DNA of 64,000 nucleotides from JBGAJN01 sp044224905. GTDB taxonomy: Bacteria > Verrucomicrobiota > Verrucomicrobiia > Limisphaerales > JBGAJN01. The translations under genes were made by a program, and so were the position numbers. Under the pieces are notes generated by a model. The model was not told where the DNA came from, searched no databases, and was given only the letters and a program-made list of their open reading frames with translations. The stretch is from contig JBGAJN010000001.1 of NCBI GenBank assembly GCA_044224905.1, positions 2,190,575-2,254,574 of the forward strand, written 5' to 3'. Every line of letters begins with the position of its first letter. Within the stretch, counting starts at the first letter, position 1. Shown one piece after another: positions 33,066 through 42,709 of the stretch.

Positions 33066-33812
33066 ATGTTGTCGGAAAAAAACTGGTCGCCCACAGCGGT
33101 GATGATGCTCGTGGCGGGCCTGTGCTTTTGCGTCCTCGAAGGCTCGCTGTTGCTGAGCCTGTTGACGCGTTTTGCCCCGGCGAAGCTGACCAGCGACCGT
33201 GAGACGTTGAGCGTGATCGTGGGCTCGGTGAGCCTGCACGGAGGCGCGCTCCTGCTGGTAGTTTTCTTTCTGCGCTGGAGCCGGATGACGTGGCGGGAGG
33301 CGTTCGGTTTCGACACGGCGGGGCGCGGTCGCGCGCTGTTGCTCGGCGTGGGCGCTGCGGTGGCCGTGTTCCCACTCGCCATGCTCCTGAGCCGCGTGTC
33401 GTTGCTGTCGCTGACGTGGATCAACGAGAATTACCCGTCGCTGCATCTCAAGCCGGTCGCGCAAACGACCGTGCTCGCCCTGCAGGCAACGGAGTCGCTG
33501 GGAATGAAAGTGGTTTTCGGAATCATCGCGCTGGTGCTTGCGCCGGTGGCGGAGGAACTCGTCTTTCGTGGCATCTTCTATCCCACGCTCAAGCAAAACG
33601 GATTTCCGCGCGCGGCTTGGTGGGGGACGGCGCTGATGTTCGCGGCGATGCACGCGAACGTGATGACGTTCATTCCGCTGGCGTTGCTCGCGTTCGTGCT
33701 GACGTGGCTTTACGAACACACGGGCAACCTCGCTGCATCGATGATCGCGCACAGTTCGTTCAACACGCTGAACTTCGCGCTGTTGCTGTTGTTTCCCGAT
33801 TCAGCCACGTGA
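33066..33812 (+). CDS. CPBP-family intramembrane metalloprotease
   Basis: The 248-residue protein has about six to eight membrane segments (VMMLVAGLCFCVLEGSLLLS, GGALLLVVFFLRW, LLLGVGAAVAVFPLAMLL and others). It carries the CPBP/Abi signature: VAEELVFRGIFYPTL (EExxxR), ALMFAAMHANVM (His) and IAHSSFNTLNFAL (second His with Asn). Relatives are Rce1-type prenyl-protein proteases and bacteriocin-immunity proteins; substrates in this group are unknown. The ATG at 33066 removes a GC-rich non-conserved extension of the frame. The thiL gene follows 7 bp later and may be co-transcribed. Confidence 0.82.
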   Translation: MLSEKNWSPTAVMMLVAGLCFCVLEGSLLLSLLTRFAPAKLTSDRETLSVIVGSVSLHGGALLLVVFFLRWSRMTWREAFGFDTAGRGRALLLGVGAAVAVFPLAMLLSRVSLLSLTWINENYPSLHLKPVAQTTVLALQATESLGMKVVFGIIALVLAPVAEELVFRGIFYPTLKQNGFPRAAWWGTALMFAAMHANVMTFIPLALLAFVLTWLYEHTGNLAASMIAHSSFNTLNFALLLLFPDSAT

Positions 33813-33819
33813 TTGAACT

Positions 33820-34752
33820 GTGAAGGAATTCGAACTCATCAACCTTCTGACGCCCGGTCTGCCGCACAACTCATCGGTCGTGGTCGGCGCCGGTGACGAT
33901 TGCGCCGTGCTCGATCTCGGCGTGCCGGAGCGCTGGATGTTGTTCAAGACCGACGCCGTGGTGGAGGGAATTCATTTCACGGCCGAAACGCCGCCGGAGA
34001 AAATCGGACACAAGGCGCTCGCGCGTTGCCTCAGCGACATCGCGGCGATGGCCGGCACGCCGAACAGCGCCGTGATCACGATCGGTCTCCCGCGCGAGTT
34101 CGACGCGAAGCGCATCGAGAAGATTTACTCCGGCCTCAACGCGCTCGCGTCGCGTCACGGCGTGGCGATTGTGGGCGGCGAAACGACGACGTGTCCGGAG
34201 CGGATGTTCATCTCCGTCGCGTTGCTGGGTTCCGTGGCGAAGAACAAATGTCCGCTGCGCTCCGGCGCGAAGAAAGGCGATGCGATTTTCGTGACGGGCG
34301 AACTCGGCGGTTCGCTCGCGAGCAAACACGTGGACTTCGAGCCGCGCTTGGCTGAAGCGCGCTGGCTCGTGGAGCATTTCACCATTCACTCGCTGATGGA
34401 TGTCAGCGACGGTCTGGCGGGCGATTTGAGGCACATTTTGAACGCGAGCCATGTCGGCGCGGAATTGTTGTCCGCCGCGATTCCGATCAGTCGCGCGGCG
34501 AAGTTGCAGGCCCGCGGTGAATCTTCCGCCAAGCCGCCGCTGCTCGCCGCGCTGACGGATGGCGAGGATTTTGAATTGTTGTTCACGGTTGCCAGCCGCA
34601 GTGCGGTTCCGGTGATCGACAGTTGGAAGAAACAATTTCCCGGCGTGAAGCTGAGTTGCATCGGCAAAATTACGGCGGAGTCCGGATTGCGAATCCGCGA
34701 TGAACGCGGTCTGCGGGAGTTATCGGCGCATGGCTACACTCATTTCGCATAG
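33820..34752 (+). CDS. thiL: Thiamine-monophosphate kinase
   Basis: ThiL phosphorylates thiamine monophosphate with ATP to give thiamine diphosphate, the last step of cofactor synthesis in the cytosol. Family motifs are VGAGDDCAVL (residues 22-31), KTDAVVEGIHF (43), KALARCLSDIAAMAG, VGGETTTCPE and MDVSDGLAGDLRHI (glycine and aspartate of the ATP site). At 310 residues the length is normal. It starts with GTG at 33820. Its 3' end overlaps tsaE by 23 bp, so thiL-tsaE-tsaB form an overlapping set, a common bacterial neighbourhood. Confidence 0.93.
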   Translation: MKEFELINLLTPGLPHNSSVVVGAGDDCAVLDLGVPERWMLFKTDAVVEGIHFTAETPPEKIGHKALARCLSDIAAMAGTPNSAVITIGLPREFDAKRIEKIYSGLNALASRHGVAIVGGETTTCPERMFISVALLGSVAKNKCPLRSGAKKGDAIFVTGELGGSLASKHVDFEPRLAEARWLVEHFTIHSLMDVSDGLAGDLRHILNASHVGAELLSAAIPISRAAKLQARGESSAKPPLLAALTDGEDFELLFTVASRSAVPVIDSWKKQFPGVKLSCIGKITAESGLRIRDERGLRELSAHGYTHFA

Positions 34753-35170
34753 CGCGGCCGAGACCGAAGCCATCGGTGAGTCGTGGGGACGCGCGGCGCA
34801 AGCCGGCTGGATCCTCGCGTTGTCTGGCGACCTCGGCGCGGGCAAGACGCAACTCGTTAAAGGCATCGCGCGCGGGCTCGGCATTAATGCACGCGTGCAT
34901 TCGCCGACCTTCACCTTGCTCAATCAATACGAGGGCGGACGCCTGCGCGTCTTTCACCTCGATCTCTATCGGCTCGAAACGCCGCGCCAGATCATCGAAG
35001 CGGGCCTCGAAACGTATTTGGAAAATCCGCCGGGCGTGGCGGTCGTGGAATGGGCGGAGCGTTGGTTTACTCAACCGTCGTTGCCGACGACGCTCCGTCT
35101 GCGCAACGCGCGCTTGGAGGTGATCGATGAAAACTCGCGCCGACTTACTTATGAAGATACTGGCGCTTGA
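34730..35170 (+). CDS. tsaE: tRNA threonylcarbamoyladenosine biosynthesis ATPase TsaE
   Basis: TsaE is the P-loop ATPase of the TsaB-TsaD-TsaE complex that makes t6A37 on ANN-decoding tRNAs. It has Walker A SGDLGAGKTQLVKGIARGLG, then HSPTFTLLNQYEGG and FHLDLYRLE (Walker B-like), and VVEWAERWF. At 146 residues it is a normal length. The ATG at 34730 has GGAG about 11 bases upstream, inside thiL. The 3' end overlaps tsaB. Confidence 0.92.
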   Translation: MATLISHSAAETEAIGESWGRAAQAGWILALSGDLGAGKTQLVKGIARGLGINARVHSPTFTLLNQYEGGRLRVFHLDLYRLETPRQIIEAGLETYLENPPGVAVVEWAERWFTQPSLPTTLRLRNARLEVIDENSRRLTYEDTGA

Positions 35171-35816
35171 GTTTTCCACCGAACGACGCAGCGTCGCCAT
35201 CGCTGCTGCGAACGCTGCGGGGGAGATCGCCATTCTTGGTCAGGCCTTCTCCGATTCGCGGGACGTCGGCGCGCTGACTCTGGTTGAGCAAGCCTTGCGA
35301 GAGGCGACGTGCGAGCGCACCGCTGTTGAGTGTATTGTTGTGGGCACGGGACCGGGTTCATATACCGGCATCCGCGCGGCGATCGCGTTGGCGCAAGGAT
35401 GGCAACTCGCGTGCGAGGCGAAACTTCTCGGTGTTAGCAGCGTGGATGCGCTGGTGGCCCAAGCGCAACGTGAGCAGTGGTTCGGTCGGATCAATGTCGT
35501 CGTCGATGCGCAGCGCAATGAGTTCTACCTCGCGCGCTTCGACATCAGCGCGACGAGCGTGAGTGTTGTGGAATCGTTGCACCTCGCTGCGTTGGCCGAG
35601 GTCCAGCGTCACGAGGCGGCGGGCGAATGGATTGTCGGACCGGAAGTGACCCGCTGGTTCCCGCGCGGGAAGGTTTTGTTACCAAAAGCGACAACGCTGG
35701 CTCAGTTAGCGAGCGGGCGAAGTGATTTCCTTCCGGGAGAAAAGTTGGAGCCGATTTACCTGCGCGAAACGACGTTCATCAAGGCGCCGCCGTTGCGCGT
35801 CATCCCGGAGTTGTAA
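35127..35816 (+). CDS. tsaB: tRNA threonylcarbamoyladenosine biosynthesis protein TsaB
   Basis: TsaB is the inactive ASKHA-fold partner that dimerises with TsaD for t6A synthesis. The N-terminal LALEFSTERRSVAIA and GTGPGSYTGIRAAIALAQGW are diagnostic. The ATG at 35127 follows an excellent Shine-Dalgarno GGAGGTGAT and gives 229 residues. A second ATG at 35151 (MKILALEFST) fits the family's usual N-terminus but lacks a site. Either way the gene overlaps tsaE (44 or 20 bp). It ends 4 bp before alr. Confidence 0.9.
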   Translation: MKTRADLLMKILALEFSTERRSVAIAAANAAGEIAILGQAFSDSRDVGALTLVEQALREATCERTAVECIVVGTGPGSYTGIRAAIALAQGWQLACEAKLLGVSSVDALVAQAQREQWFGRINVVVDAQRNEFYLARFDISATSVSVVESLHLAALAEVQRHEAAGEWIVGPEVTRWFPRGKVLLPKATTLAQLASGRSDFLPGEKLEPIYLRETTFIKAPPLRVIPEL

Positions 35817-35820
35817 CGCG

Positions 35821-36963
35821 ATGAAGCAGACTCTCCGTTGCTGGGCCGAAGTGGATCTGGGCGCGCTGCGCGAAAATCTTGCGTGGCTGCGTCACCGCGT
35901 TGGTCCCGCCGTGAAAATTATGACCGTGGTAAAAGCCGACGCCTACGGGCACGGCTTGCGGCAGATCGCGGCGCTGCTGATGCAGAGCGGCACGGATATT
36001 TTCGGCGTGGCGAATCTCACCGAAGCACAGGCGATACGCAGCGTCGGTCGAGGCTGGCCAATTCTTATGCTCGGCGCCTGTCTACCCGACGAGGTGACGC
36101 TGGCCGTGCGGGACGACGTGATGCCGACGATTTCTTCGCTCGGGGAAGCACGGGCGTTTTCCGCGGCGGCGGTCAAGCAAGGCAAGTGGGTGGAGGTTCA
36201 CGTCAAAGTGGACACGGGAATGGGGCGGTTGGGTGTTTCGCCTGCAGCAGCGTGTGCGTTGGTGAAGGACATTGGGAGACTGCCGAGTTTGAAGGTGCAG
36301 GGAATATTCACCCACTTCTCCAGTGTTGAGGATGAAGCAGATTTCTCGCGTGGACAGATTCAAAAGTTCCGTCGCGTGCTCGCGGAATTGGCCGCTGAGG
36401 GAATCGCAATCCCATTGATCCACGCCAACAACAGCGGCGCGGTGCTGCATGAACCCGACTCGTTCTTCAACCTCGTTCGTCCCGGACTGTTGGTATACGG
36501 AATCGTTCCTCGCGGAAGTCGCCGCTCACGTTCCGATTGGCAAACCGCGCTGCGGCCGGCACTCAGTTGGAAGTGTCGCGTGAGCCTCGTGAAGGAAATC
36601 GCGAAAGGGACTCCGCTCGGTTACGGGCGCGCATTTGTCGCGCCGCGGAAGATGCGCGTGGCGACCCTCACGGCGGGTTACGGCGACGGCTATTTGCGAG
36701 CGGGCAGCAATTGCGCAGCGGTCCTGATCGGCGGTCGGCGGTGCCGCGTGCTGGGAAGAATCTCGATGGATCAAATGATCGTGGACGTTTCGCGGGTTCC
36801 GTCGGTGAAGCCCGGCGACGAGGTCGCGTTGATCGGCCGACAGGGGCGTGACGAAATCACCGCGACGCAGTTGGCCGATTGGTGCAGCACCATCCCATGG
36901 GAAATTCTCACGGCAATAACCTATCGTGTGCCGCGGCTCTATACCGGTGGTCACGCGGCGTAA
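35821..36963 (+). CDS. alr: Alanine racemase
   Basis: This PLP enzyme interconverts L- and D-alanine for peptidoglycan. The 380-residue protein shows the PLP lysine in MTVVKADAYGHG (Lys38), VKVDTGMGRLGV, IFTHFSSVEDEAD, HANNSGAVL and RPGLLVYGI in the barrel. The C-terminal domain has LGYGRAF and LTAGYGDGYLRAGS near the catalytic tyrosine, and ISMDQMIVDV. The ATG at 35821 starts right after tsaB with a 4-bp spacer, so it is probably part of the thiL-tsa run. Confidence 0.93.
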   Translation: MKQTLRCWAEVDLGALRENLAWLRHRVGPAVKIMTVVKADAYGHGLRQIAALLMQSGTDIFGVANLTEAQAIRSVGRGWPILMLGACLPDEVTLAVRDDVMPTISSLGEARAFSAAAVKQGKWVEVHVKVDTGMGRLGVSPAAACALVKDIGRLPSLKVQGIFTHFSSVEDEADFSRGQIQKFRRVLAELAAEGIAIPLIHANNSGAVLHEPDSFFNLVRPGLLVYGIVPRGSRRSRSDWQTALRPALSWKCRVSLVKEIAKGTPLGYGRAFVAPRKMRVATLTAGYGDGYLRAGSNCAAVLIGGRRCRVLGRISMDQMIVDVSRVPSVKPGDEVALIGRQGRDEITATQLADWCSTIPWEILTAITYRVPRLYTGGHAA

Positions 36964-37005
36964 ATTCGTTTTCACTCGTGGCATAGTTCGTGCATCTTGT
37001 TCCGC

Positions 37006-39168
37006 ATGAACCGAACCTGCACATTTAAGAACCTCAACCAGTGGCTGACCACCCTGGCGGTTTTTGTTCTCATATCTGCCTCGGCAGTGGCCGCTACCAA
37101 AACTCAGGCACGACTTGTCCTGAGCAGCGACACCGCGCGTGCCGGAGAAACCGTTCTTGCCGGTGTTCATCTCAAAATGGCGCCCGGTTGGCATACTTAC
37201 TGGCGTTATGGTGGGGATTCCGGCGCGCCGACCAAAATTGAGTGGACACTGCCTACCAGTGTCACAGCGGGAGACATTCAATGGCCGATCCCGGAGAAGT
37301 ATATTGCGGAAGGGCTGACAACTTATGTGTATCACGATGAGGTCGTTCTCATTGTGCCCCTCAAGCTCGCGGCGGATTTGAAGCCTGGCTCGCTAGCGAT
37401 CAAGGCGGACGTGAAATGGCTCGAATGTGAAAAGCTCTGCATCCCAGGTTCGGCAGAAGTCAACGCGAACCTCACGATTGGTGATGCCCCGAAGTTGTCT
37501 GCCGATGCCCCGCTCATCGAAAAGTTTCGCGGGCGACTGCCGTTGGCGGGCACCACGTTCGCGGCGACGGCTTCGTGGGAGAAGGCGGCAAACGGTGAAG
37601 CACGGCCATTGATTATCGAATGGAGTGCCCCGGGCACGCTGGCGGACGCGGACTTTTTTCCTTACGCGGCCGGGGATTTTGAAGTGGGCGCCGCTACGGA
37701 GAAGCTTTCGGCGGCGGGTGTCGCCCGCATTCGTAAAGAGGTCAAAAAGAGCGCGGCCAATTGGCCTTCGCGGATTGCTGGCGTTGTGATTCAGAAATCC
37801 GACGCGGCAACGGCGCCGCTGGCGTATGACGTGAACTTGACCGTGGGAGAGAAGTCGATGGGCGCTGGTGCGTCGGCGGTGAATGGATCCGCAGGATCCG
37901 CTGAGAAAACCAAAACCCTGTGGGAGTACCTGATTTTTGCTTTCATCGGTGGATTGATTCTCAACCTCATGCCGTGCGTGCTGCCGGTGATCGCCCTGAA
38001 AGTTCTCGGCTTCGTGCAGCAGAGCAAGGAGGACCCGGCAACCGTGCGGAAGCACGGTCTGGTATACATGATGGGGGTAATTGTTTCGTTCCTCGTGCTC
38101 GCGAGCGTTGTGATCGGGGTTCAACACGCGGGTAAACTCGCGGGTTGGGGCATGCAGTTCGGCGATCCGCGGTTTGTAGTCGTGATGACGGTGCTGGTGA
38201 CGCTCGTGGCGTTGAACCTGTTTGGGCTTTTCGAAGTGATCCTCGGTGGCGGTGCCACCACCACGGCGATGGAACTTTCGAGCAAGGAAGGTTCTGCTGG
38301 AGCTTTCTTCAACGGTGTGTTCGCCACCGTGCTGGCCACGCCGTGCACGGCACCGTTTCTCGGCGCGGCGCTGGGGTTTGCCTTCCGTCAACCTTCGTCG
38401 GTCATCGTGCTGATCTTTGTGACCATTGCGCTCGGATTGGCGGCACCGTACGTCGCGCTAAGCTGGAACCCGGCGTGGATGAAATTTCTTCCGAAGCCCG
38501 GCGCGTGGATGGAAAAATTCAAGATCGCCATGGGCTTTCCCATGCTGGCAACAGCGATGTGGCTGGGGTTCGACGTGGGCGCGGCGCATTTTGGAAAGAA
38601 GAGTTTCTGGCTCGGTATTTTCCTCGTCATCCTCGCCGTGGTGGCATGGATCTGGGGCGAGTTCGTGCAACGCGGTCGCAAGCGGAAGGGAATCTCGATG
38701 GCGATTGCGCTGACTTTGCTGGTGGGCGGCTACGTTTGGGTTTTAGAAAAGCAACTTCACTGGCGATCGCCCGCGAAGCTTTCTGGAGCGGGCGAGATCG
38801 AACACGAGGCGGGCGGCATTGCTTGGCAAGCATGGAGCGCCGACGCCGTCGCCAAGGCGCGCGCGGAAGGCCGTGTGGTGTTCGTGGATTTCACGGCCGA
38901 CTGGTGCGTGACGTGTCAGGCCAACAAAAAGACCAGCATCGAGATCTCTTCGGTGCGCGCCAAGTTGAAGGAGTTAAACGCGGTGGCCTTACTCGGCGAT
39001 TACACGTTGGTTCCGGAGGCGATGACCAAAGAATTGAACAAGTATGGACGCGCCGGCGTTCCTCTCGTCCTGGTTTATCCCAAAGACGCGTCGCAACCGG
39101 CGATGGTGCTACCGGAATTGTTGACGCCGGGAATCGTGTTGGAAGCTTTGGACAAGGCGAACAAGTAG
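37006..39168 (+). CDS. DsbD-type thiol:disulfide reductase
   Basis: The 720-residue protein carries electrons from cytosolic thioredoxin across the inner membrane to periplasmic thiol pathways. Its parts in order are a signal peptide (about 1-30), an N-terminal periplasmic domain (VLSSDTARAGETVLAGVHLK; WLECEKLCIPG with paired cysteines, about 145), eight or so membrane segments containing LNLMPCVLPVIALK and LATPCTAPFLGAALG, and a C-terminal thioredoxin domain with VDFTADWCVTCQANKK. All six expected cysteines appear present. The start chosen is ATG 37006; a TTG three codons earlier is less likely. It stands alone between alr and a methyltransferase gene. Confidence 0.88.
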   Translation: MNRTCTFKNLNQWLTTLAVFVLISASAVAATKTQARLVLSSDTARAGETVLAGVHLKMAPGWHTYWRYGGDSGAPTKIEWTLPTSVTAGDIQWPIPEKYIAEGLTTYVYHDEVVLIVPLKLAADLKPGSLAIKADVKWLECEKLCIPGSAEVNANLTIGDAPKLSADAPLIEKFRGRLPLAGTTFAATASWEKAANGEARPLIIEWSAPGTLADADFFPYAAGDFEVGAATEKLSAAGVARIRKEVKKSAANWPSRIAGVVIQKSDAATAPLAYDVNLTVGEKSMGAGASAVNGSAGSAEKTKTLWEYLIFAFIGGLILNLMPCVLPVIALKVLGFVQQSKEDPATVRKHGLVYMMGVIVSFLVLASVVIGVQHAGKLAGWGMQFGDPRFVVVMTVLVTLVALNLFGLFEVILGGGATTTAMELSSKEGSAGAFFNGVFATVLATPCTAPFLGAALGFAFRQPSSVIVLIFVTIALGLAAPYVALSWNPAWMKFLPKPGAWMEKFKIAMGFPMLATAMWLGFDVGAAHFGKKSFWLGIFLVILAVVAWIWGEFVQRGRKRKGISMAIALTLLVGGYVWVLEKQLHWRSPAKLSGAGEIEHEAGGIAWQAWSADAVAKARAEGRVVFVDFTADWCVTCQANKKTSIEISSVRAKLKELNAVALLGDYTLVPEAMTKELNKYGRAGVPLVLVYPKDASQPAMVLPELLTPGIVLEALDKANK

Positions 39169-39284
39169 ATCGGGTGGGCTGAGGTTGTTACGCGACTGTT
39201 GGGCGTTCGCTCGACGCGGGAGCAGATTACTCCCCGGCTGCGGGCAGCGGCGGACAAAAGTTTGCCAAAATAGCCGTGCCTGCA

Positions 39285-40019
39285 ATGATGGGAAAAATGG
39301 TCCACGCGCCGGCAGCCACCGACTATTCTCGAACGCCACTCACGCCGTGGAATGGTGTCGATCGGCTTAAAGGGTATCTTCGTTGTGCGCAGTGGAAATT
39401 GGCTAATTTTCGGAAGCCGAAAGAGTTTTTGTGCGACGGAACCCGCTATTCCTATTTCGCGCATGGATACAATCGTACTTGGAACAACGAACGTGCGGTT
39501 GAACTCCCGTTGATCGGGAAATTTGTCCGCGAAAATCGTGGGCGCCGGATATTGGAAGTCGGCAATGTTCTGCCGCACTATTTCAAGACGAACCACGACG
39601 TTCTCGACAAATACGAGATTGGACGCGGAATAATCCGAAAGGACATCGTCGAATTTCAGCCGGCGCAACCGTATGATTTGATCATCAGCATTTCGACCTT
39701 GGAGCATGTGGGTTGGGACGAAACGCCGCGCGAGCCGGAGAAGGTCATTCATGCTTTGCAACACGTGAAGTCCCTGCTGGCTCCCGGCGCGAATCTAGTG
39801 ATGACTTTCCCGTTGGGCTACAATCCTGTCTTGGACGAACACCTCTTCTCAAATCTCGCCGGGTTCGGTGCGGTGAGCTTCTTGCAGCGCACGTCGGCAG
39901 ACCCTCGATGGATGCAGGTGGACGCGGTGACGGCGGCCAAGTGTGCGTACGGCCGGCCGTTTCCTTTCGCCAACGCGATCGCGTTTTCTGTTTTTAGAAA
40001 GGGGAAAGTTTCGGCGTAG
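39285..40019 (+). CDS. SAM-dependent methyltransferase-like protein
   Basis: The 244-residue protein looks like a class I methyltransferase. The nucleotide-binding strand is RRILEVGNVLPHY (an altered motif I with Asn after Gly), and YDLIISISTLEHVGWDE acts as motif IV. LKSLLAPGANLV-type strands follow (VKSLLAPGANLVMTFPLGYN). A charged N-terminus (KGYLRCAQWKLANFRKPKEF) precedes the core. The family resembles methyltransferases of polysaccharide or glycan clusters, and another methyltransferase follows. The ATG at 39285 was chosen over an upstream GTG. Confidence 0.7.
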   Translation: MMGKMVHAPAATDYSRTPLTPWNGVDRLKGYLRCAQWKLANFRKPKEFLCDGTRYSYFAHGYNRTWNNERAVELPLIGKFVRENRGRRILEVGNVLPHYFKTNHDVLDKYEIGRGIIRKDIVEFQPAQPYDLIISISTLEHVGWDETPREPEKVIHALQHVKSLLAPGANLVMTFPLGYNPVLDEHLFSNLAGFGAVSFLQRTSADPRWMQVDAVTAAKCAYGRPFPFANAIAFSVFRKGKVSA

Positions 40020-40041
40020 TCACGGTGCCGCAGAACGTATC

Positions 40042-40590
40042 ATGCTGACCAAACTTCATCTCGGTTGCGGGACGGAGATACTTCCCGGTTGGGTTAATGT
40101 TGATTGCGCAGCCTTGCCCGGGGTGGATCTCGTGCACGATCTAAACGTGCTTCCACTTCCGTTTAAGGATCAATCTGCCGCCGAGATTCGATGTCAGGAT
40201 GTTTTCGAGCACGTTAATTACGCGCCGTTGCTGAAGGAATGTCACCGCATTCTGACTACCGGCGGGCGAATTCACATCCGGGTGCCCCACTTCACGTCGC
40301 ACAACAACTTCATCGACCCGACGCACATGAATCAGTTTTCCGTGAAGACGTTTAACTTCTTCGTGGCCGATTCATATGAGGGAAAATTCCGCAGCTACTA
40401 CTTTGATTTCAAGTTCACGAGTTGCGATCGCAAACGGATCACTTTTCCGAAAACGCCCCCGTTGAACCTGTGGAACACGCCCATGGAGTGGTTGGTGAAT
40501 CGCTCATCCCGGTGCCAGACGTTTTATGAACTGACGGGTTGGTCGCGCTTGTTTCCAGCGGAGAATCTCGAGATCACTTTGGTGAAGTGA
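40042..40590 (+). CDS. Class I SAM-dependent methyltransferase
   Basis: The 182-residue protein opens directly with motif I, KLHLGCGTEILPGWVNVD. It continues LPGVDLVHDLNVLPLPFKD (motif II/III), SAAEIRCQDVFEHVNYAPLL and ILTTGGRIHIRVPHF (motif V/VI). The C-terminus (FRSYYFDFKFTSCDRKRITF onwards) is typical of methyltransferases near glycosyltransferase clusters. The ATG at 40042 lies 22 bp after the preceding methyltransferase gene, so the two are probably co-transcribed. Substrate unknown. Confidence 0.75.
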   Translation: MLTKLHLGCGTEILPGWVNVDCAALPGVDLVHDLNVLPLPFKDQSAAEIRCQDVFEHVNYAPLLKECHRILTTGGRIHIRVPHFTSHNNFIDPTHMNQFSVKTFNFFVADSYEGKFRSYYFDFKFTSCDRKRITFPKTPPLNLWNTPMEWLVNRSSRCQTFYELTGWSRLFPAENLEITLVK

Positions 40591-40704
40591 CGGGTCGGAT
40601 CGAGGTGATGCGCGTTGGTGGCGTGTGTGCAAAATCCTCCAAGCGACGATTGTGAAAGACGGCTTCGCACGCGCTTGCTATCGTTGTTCCAGTTGCCCAT
40701 TGCT

Positions 40705-42642
40705 ATGAAAACCATTCTTCACCGATCGCTTCTCGCTCTTGGAATTTGTGCCGCTGCGACCGCTTATGCGGACGGATTGGAGCGGATCAAATACAACAAC
40801 CTGGGACTCGCGGTGGATCTGGGCGTTGGCTTGTGGGCGTTTCCCTTGCCGATGGATTTCAACAGTGACGGCAAACTCGACCTCGTCGTCAATTGTCCCG
40901 ACAAACCATACAACGGGGTCTACGTTTTCGAAAATCCCGGCGTCGATACGGCGCAGAATCGTTTTCCCGTGTTCAAAGCCGGTCAGCGGATCAGCAAGGG
41001 TTTGCAGTTCGCGCAGGTGAGTTCGCACAAAGGCAAATCGTTCGTGCTGACGCCGGGCAATGAGTATCCCGACTTTCTCAAGACCGGCTTGGAAAAACCG
41101 AAGAAGATCGGCGTGCCAGTCAACGTTCACCCCAACAAGGTTCGCGGAAATTTCTGGCGTTACGTGGACTTCGATGATGACGGCAAACTGGATCTCGTCG
41201 TCGGGGCCGATGACTGGTCGGAATATGGCTGGGACAATGCCTATACGCCGGAAGGCAAGTGGACCAACGGCCCGTTGCGAGGTTTCGTTTATTGGCTTCG
41301 CAACACGGGCACCGCGACGAAGCCCGCTTACGCCAAGCCGGCCAAGCTGATGGCGGGCGATCGGCCGGTCGAAACTTTTGGATGGCCTTCGCCGAGCTTT
41401 GCGGACTTCAAGGGCAACGGGAAATTGGATCTGATCTGCGGCGAGTTTCGCGACAGCTTCACCTACTTCGAAAACATCGGCACTCGCAAGCAGCCGAAGT
41501 ACGCGCCGGGCCGTCAGCTCAAGACGCCGGACGGCAAGCCGTTGACCATGGACCTTGAGATGATCACGCCGACGGCGATTGATTGGAACCGGGACGGGCA
41601 CGTGGATCTGATCGTTGGCGATGAAGACGGTCGCGTCGCGTTAATTGAGAACACCGGCAAAGTCGTCGATGGCGTTCCGCAATTTCTTCCGCCGCGCTAT
41701 TTTCAACAAGAAGCGGACGAAGTGAAAATTGGCGCGCTCGCGACGCCGGTCGGGGTCGATTGGGACGGTGACGGCGACATCGACATCATTTGCGGCAACA
41801 CGGCGGGCTATGTTCTGTTTTTGGAAAATCTCAGCGGACCCGGCGTGGAGAAGCCGAAGTGGGCGGCGCCGAAATACCTCGAAGCGAACGGCAAGGTCAT
41901 CCGTTTCATGGCTGGTCCCAACGGGAGCATCCAAGGTCCGTGCGAAGCGAAGTGGGGTTACACGACGCAGACCGTGGCGGATTGGGATGGCGATGGCCTG
42001 CCCGACCTGATTGTGAATTCCATTCTGGGCAAGGTGGTTTGGTTCAAAAACATTGGAACGCGCAAGCAACCCAAGCTCGCCGCCGCGCAACCGATCGACG
42101 TGGAATGGGACGGTCCGCAACCGGAGCTGTCGTACGGCTGGCTGCGTCCGGAGGGAAAAGGTTTGCTCACTCAATGGCGCACGACGCCGGTGGCGGTGGA
42201 TTGGAACCGGGATGGTCTCACCGATCTTTTGGTGCTCGATCAGGAGGGATATCTCGCCTTCTTCGAGCGAGCGAGACGCGAGGGCAAACTTGTGTTGCTG
42301 CCTCCCAAACGCGTCATGTGCGATGAGAAAGGGGAGCCGCTGAAGCTGAGCAAGGGCATCGCTGGCAAGAGCGGTCGTCGTAAGCTTTGCATCGTCGATT
42401 GGGACGGAGACGGTAAGCTTGATATTTTGCTGAACTCATCCAACGCGAATTTCCTGCGTCAGGTCGACGCGCGCGGCGGCAAATGGTTCTTCAAGGACAT
42501 GGGGGCACTCGTTCAACAGAACATCGAAGGTCACGATGTCAGCCCCGCGGTTGTCGATTGGAACGGCGACGGTATCCCGGATTTCGTTGGCGGTGCCGAG
42601 GACGGGCACCTTTACTATCTTCGCAATCCACGCACGAAATAG
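40705..42642 (+). CDS. Secreted FG-GAP/VCBS-repeat protein
   Basis: The 645-residue protein has a cleavable signal peptide (MKTILHRSLLALGICAAATA, cleavage likely before DGLERI). About nine FG-GAP/VCBS-like repeats with calcium-binding D-x-D-x-D-G loops follow: DFNSDGKLDLVV, DFDDDGKLDLVVGADD, DFKGNGKLDLICG, DWNRDGHVDLIVGDEDG, DWDGDGDIDIICGN, DWDGDGLPDLIVN, DWNRDGLTDLLVLD, DWDGDGKLDILLN and DWNGDGIPDFVGGAEDG. They probably build a seven- to nine-bladed propeller. No catalytic domain was found. Homologues are often annotated as large repeat proteins of Planctomycetes and Verrucomicrobiota with likely carbohydrate or protein binding. It is convergent with the next gene, 67 bp away. Confidence 0.8.
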   Translation: MKTILHRSLLALGICAAATAYADGLERIKYNNLGLAVDLGVGLWAFPLPMDFNSDGKLDLVVNCPDKPYNGVYVFENPGVDTAQNRFPVFKAGQRISKGLQFAQVSSHKGKSFVLTPGNEYPDFLKTGLEKPKKIGVPVNVHPNKVRGNFWRYVDFDDDGKLDLVVGADDWSEYGWDNAYTPEGKWTNGPLRGFVYWLRNTGTATKPAYAKPAKLMAGDRPVETFGWPSPSFADFKGNGKLDLICGEFRDSFTYFENIGTRKQPKYAPGRQLKTPDGKPLTMDLEMITPTAIDWNRDGHVDLIVGDEDGRVALIENTGKVVDGVPQFLPPRYFQQEADEVKIGALATPVGVDWDGDGDIDIICGNTAGYVLFLENLSGPGVEKPKWAAPKYLEANGKVIRFMAGPNGSIQGPCEAKWGYTTQTVADWDGDGLPDLIVNSILGKVVWFKNIGTRKQPKLAAAQPIDVEWDGPQPELSYGWLRPEGKGLLTQWRTTPVAVDWNRDGLTDLLVLDQEGYLAFFERARREGKLVLLPPKRVMCDEKGEPLKLSKGIAGKSGRRKLCIVDWDGDGKLDILLNSSNANFLRQVDARGGKWFFKDMGALVQQNIEGHDVSPAVVDWNGDGIPDFVGGAEDGHLYYLRNPRTK

Positions 42643-42709
42643 CGAAAGGGTTGGTTCTGTAGATGCGTTGAAACGGTTGCCGGCGTCCTCGCCGCACCCG
42701 CGGGGAATC

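Noticed and set aside
37393..38391. 332-codon minus-strand frame opposite the DsbD gene
   Set aside because: Histidine- and arginine-rich shadow with no family features; the plus strand has intact DsbD motifs.
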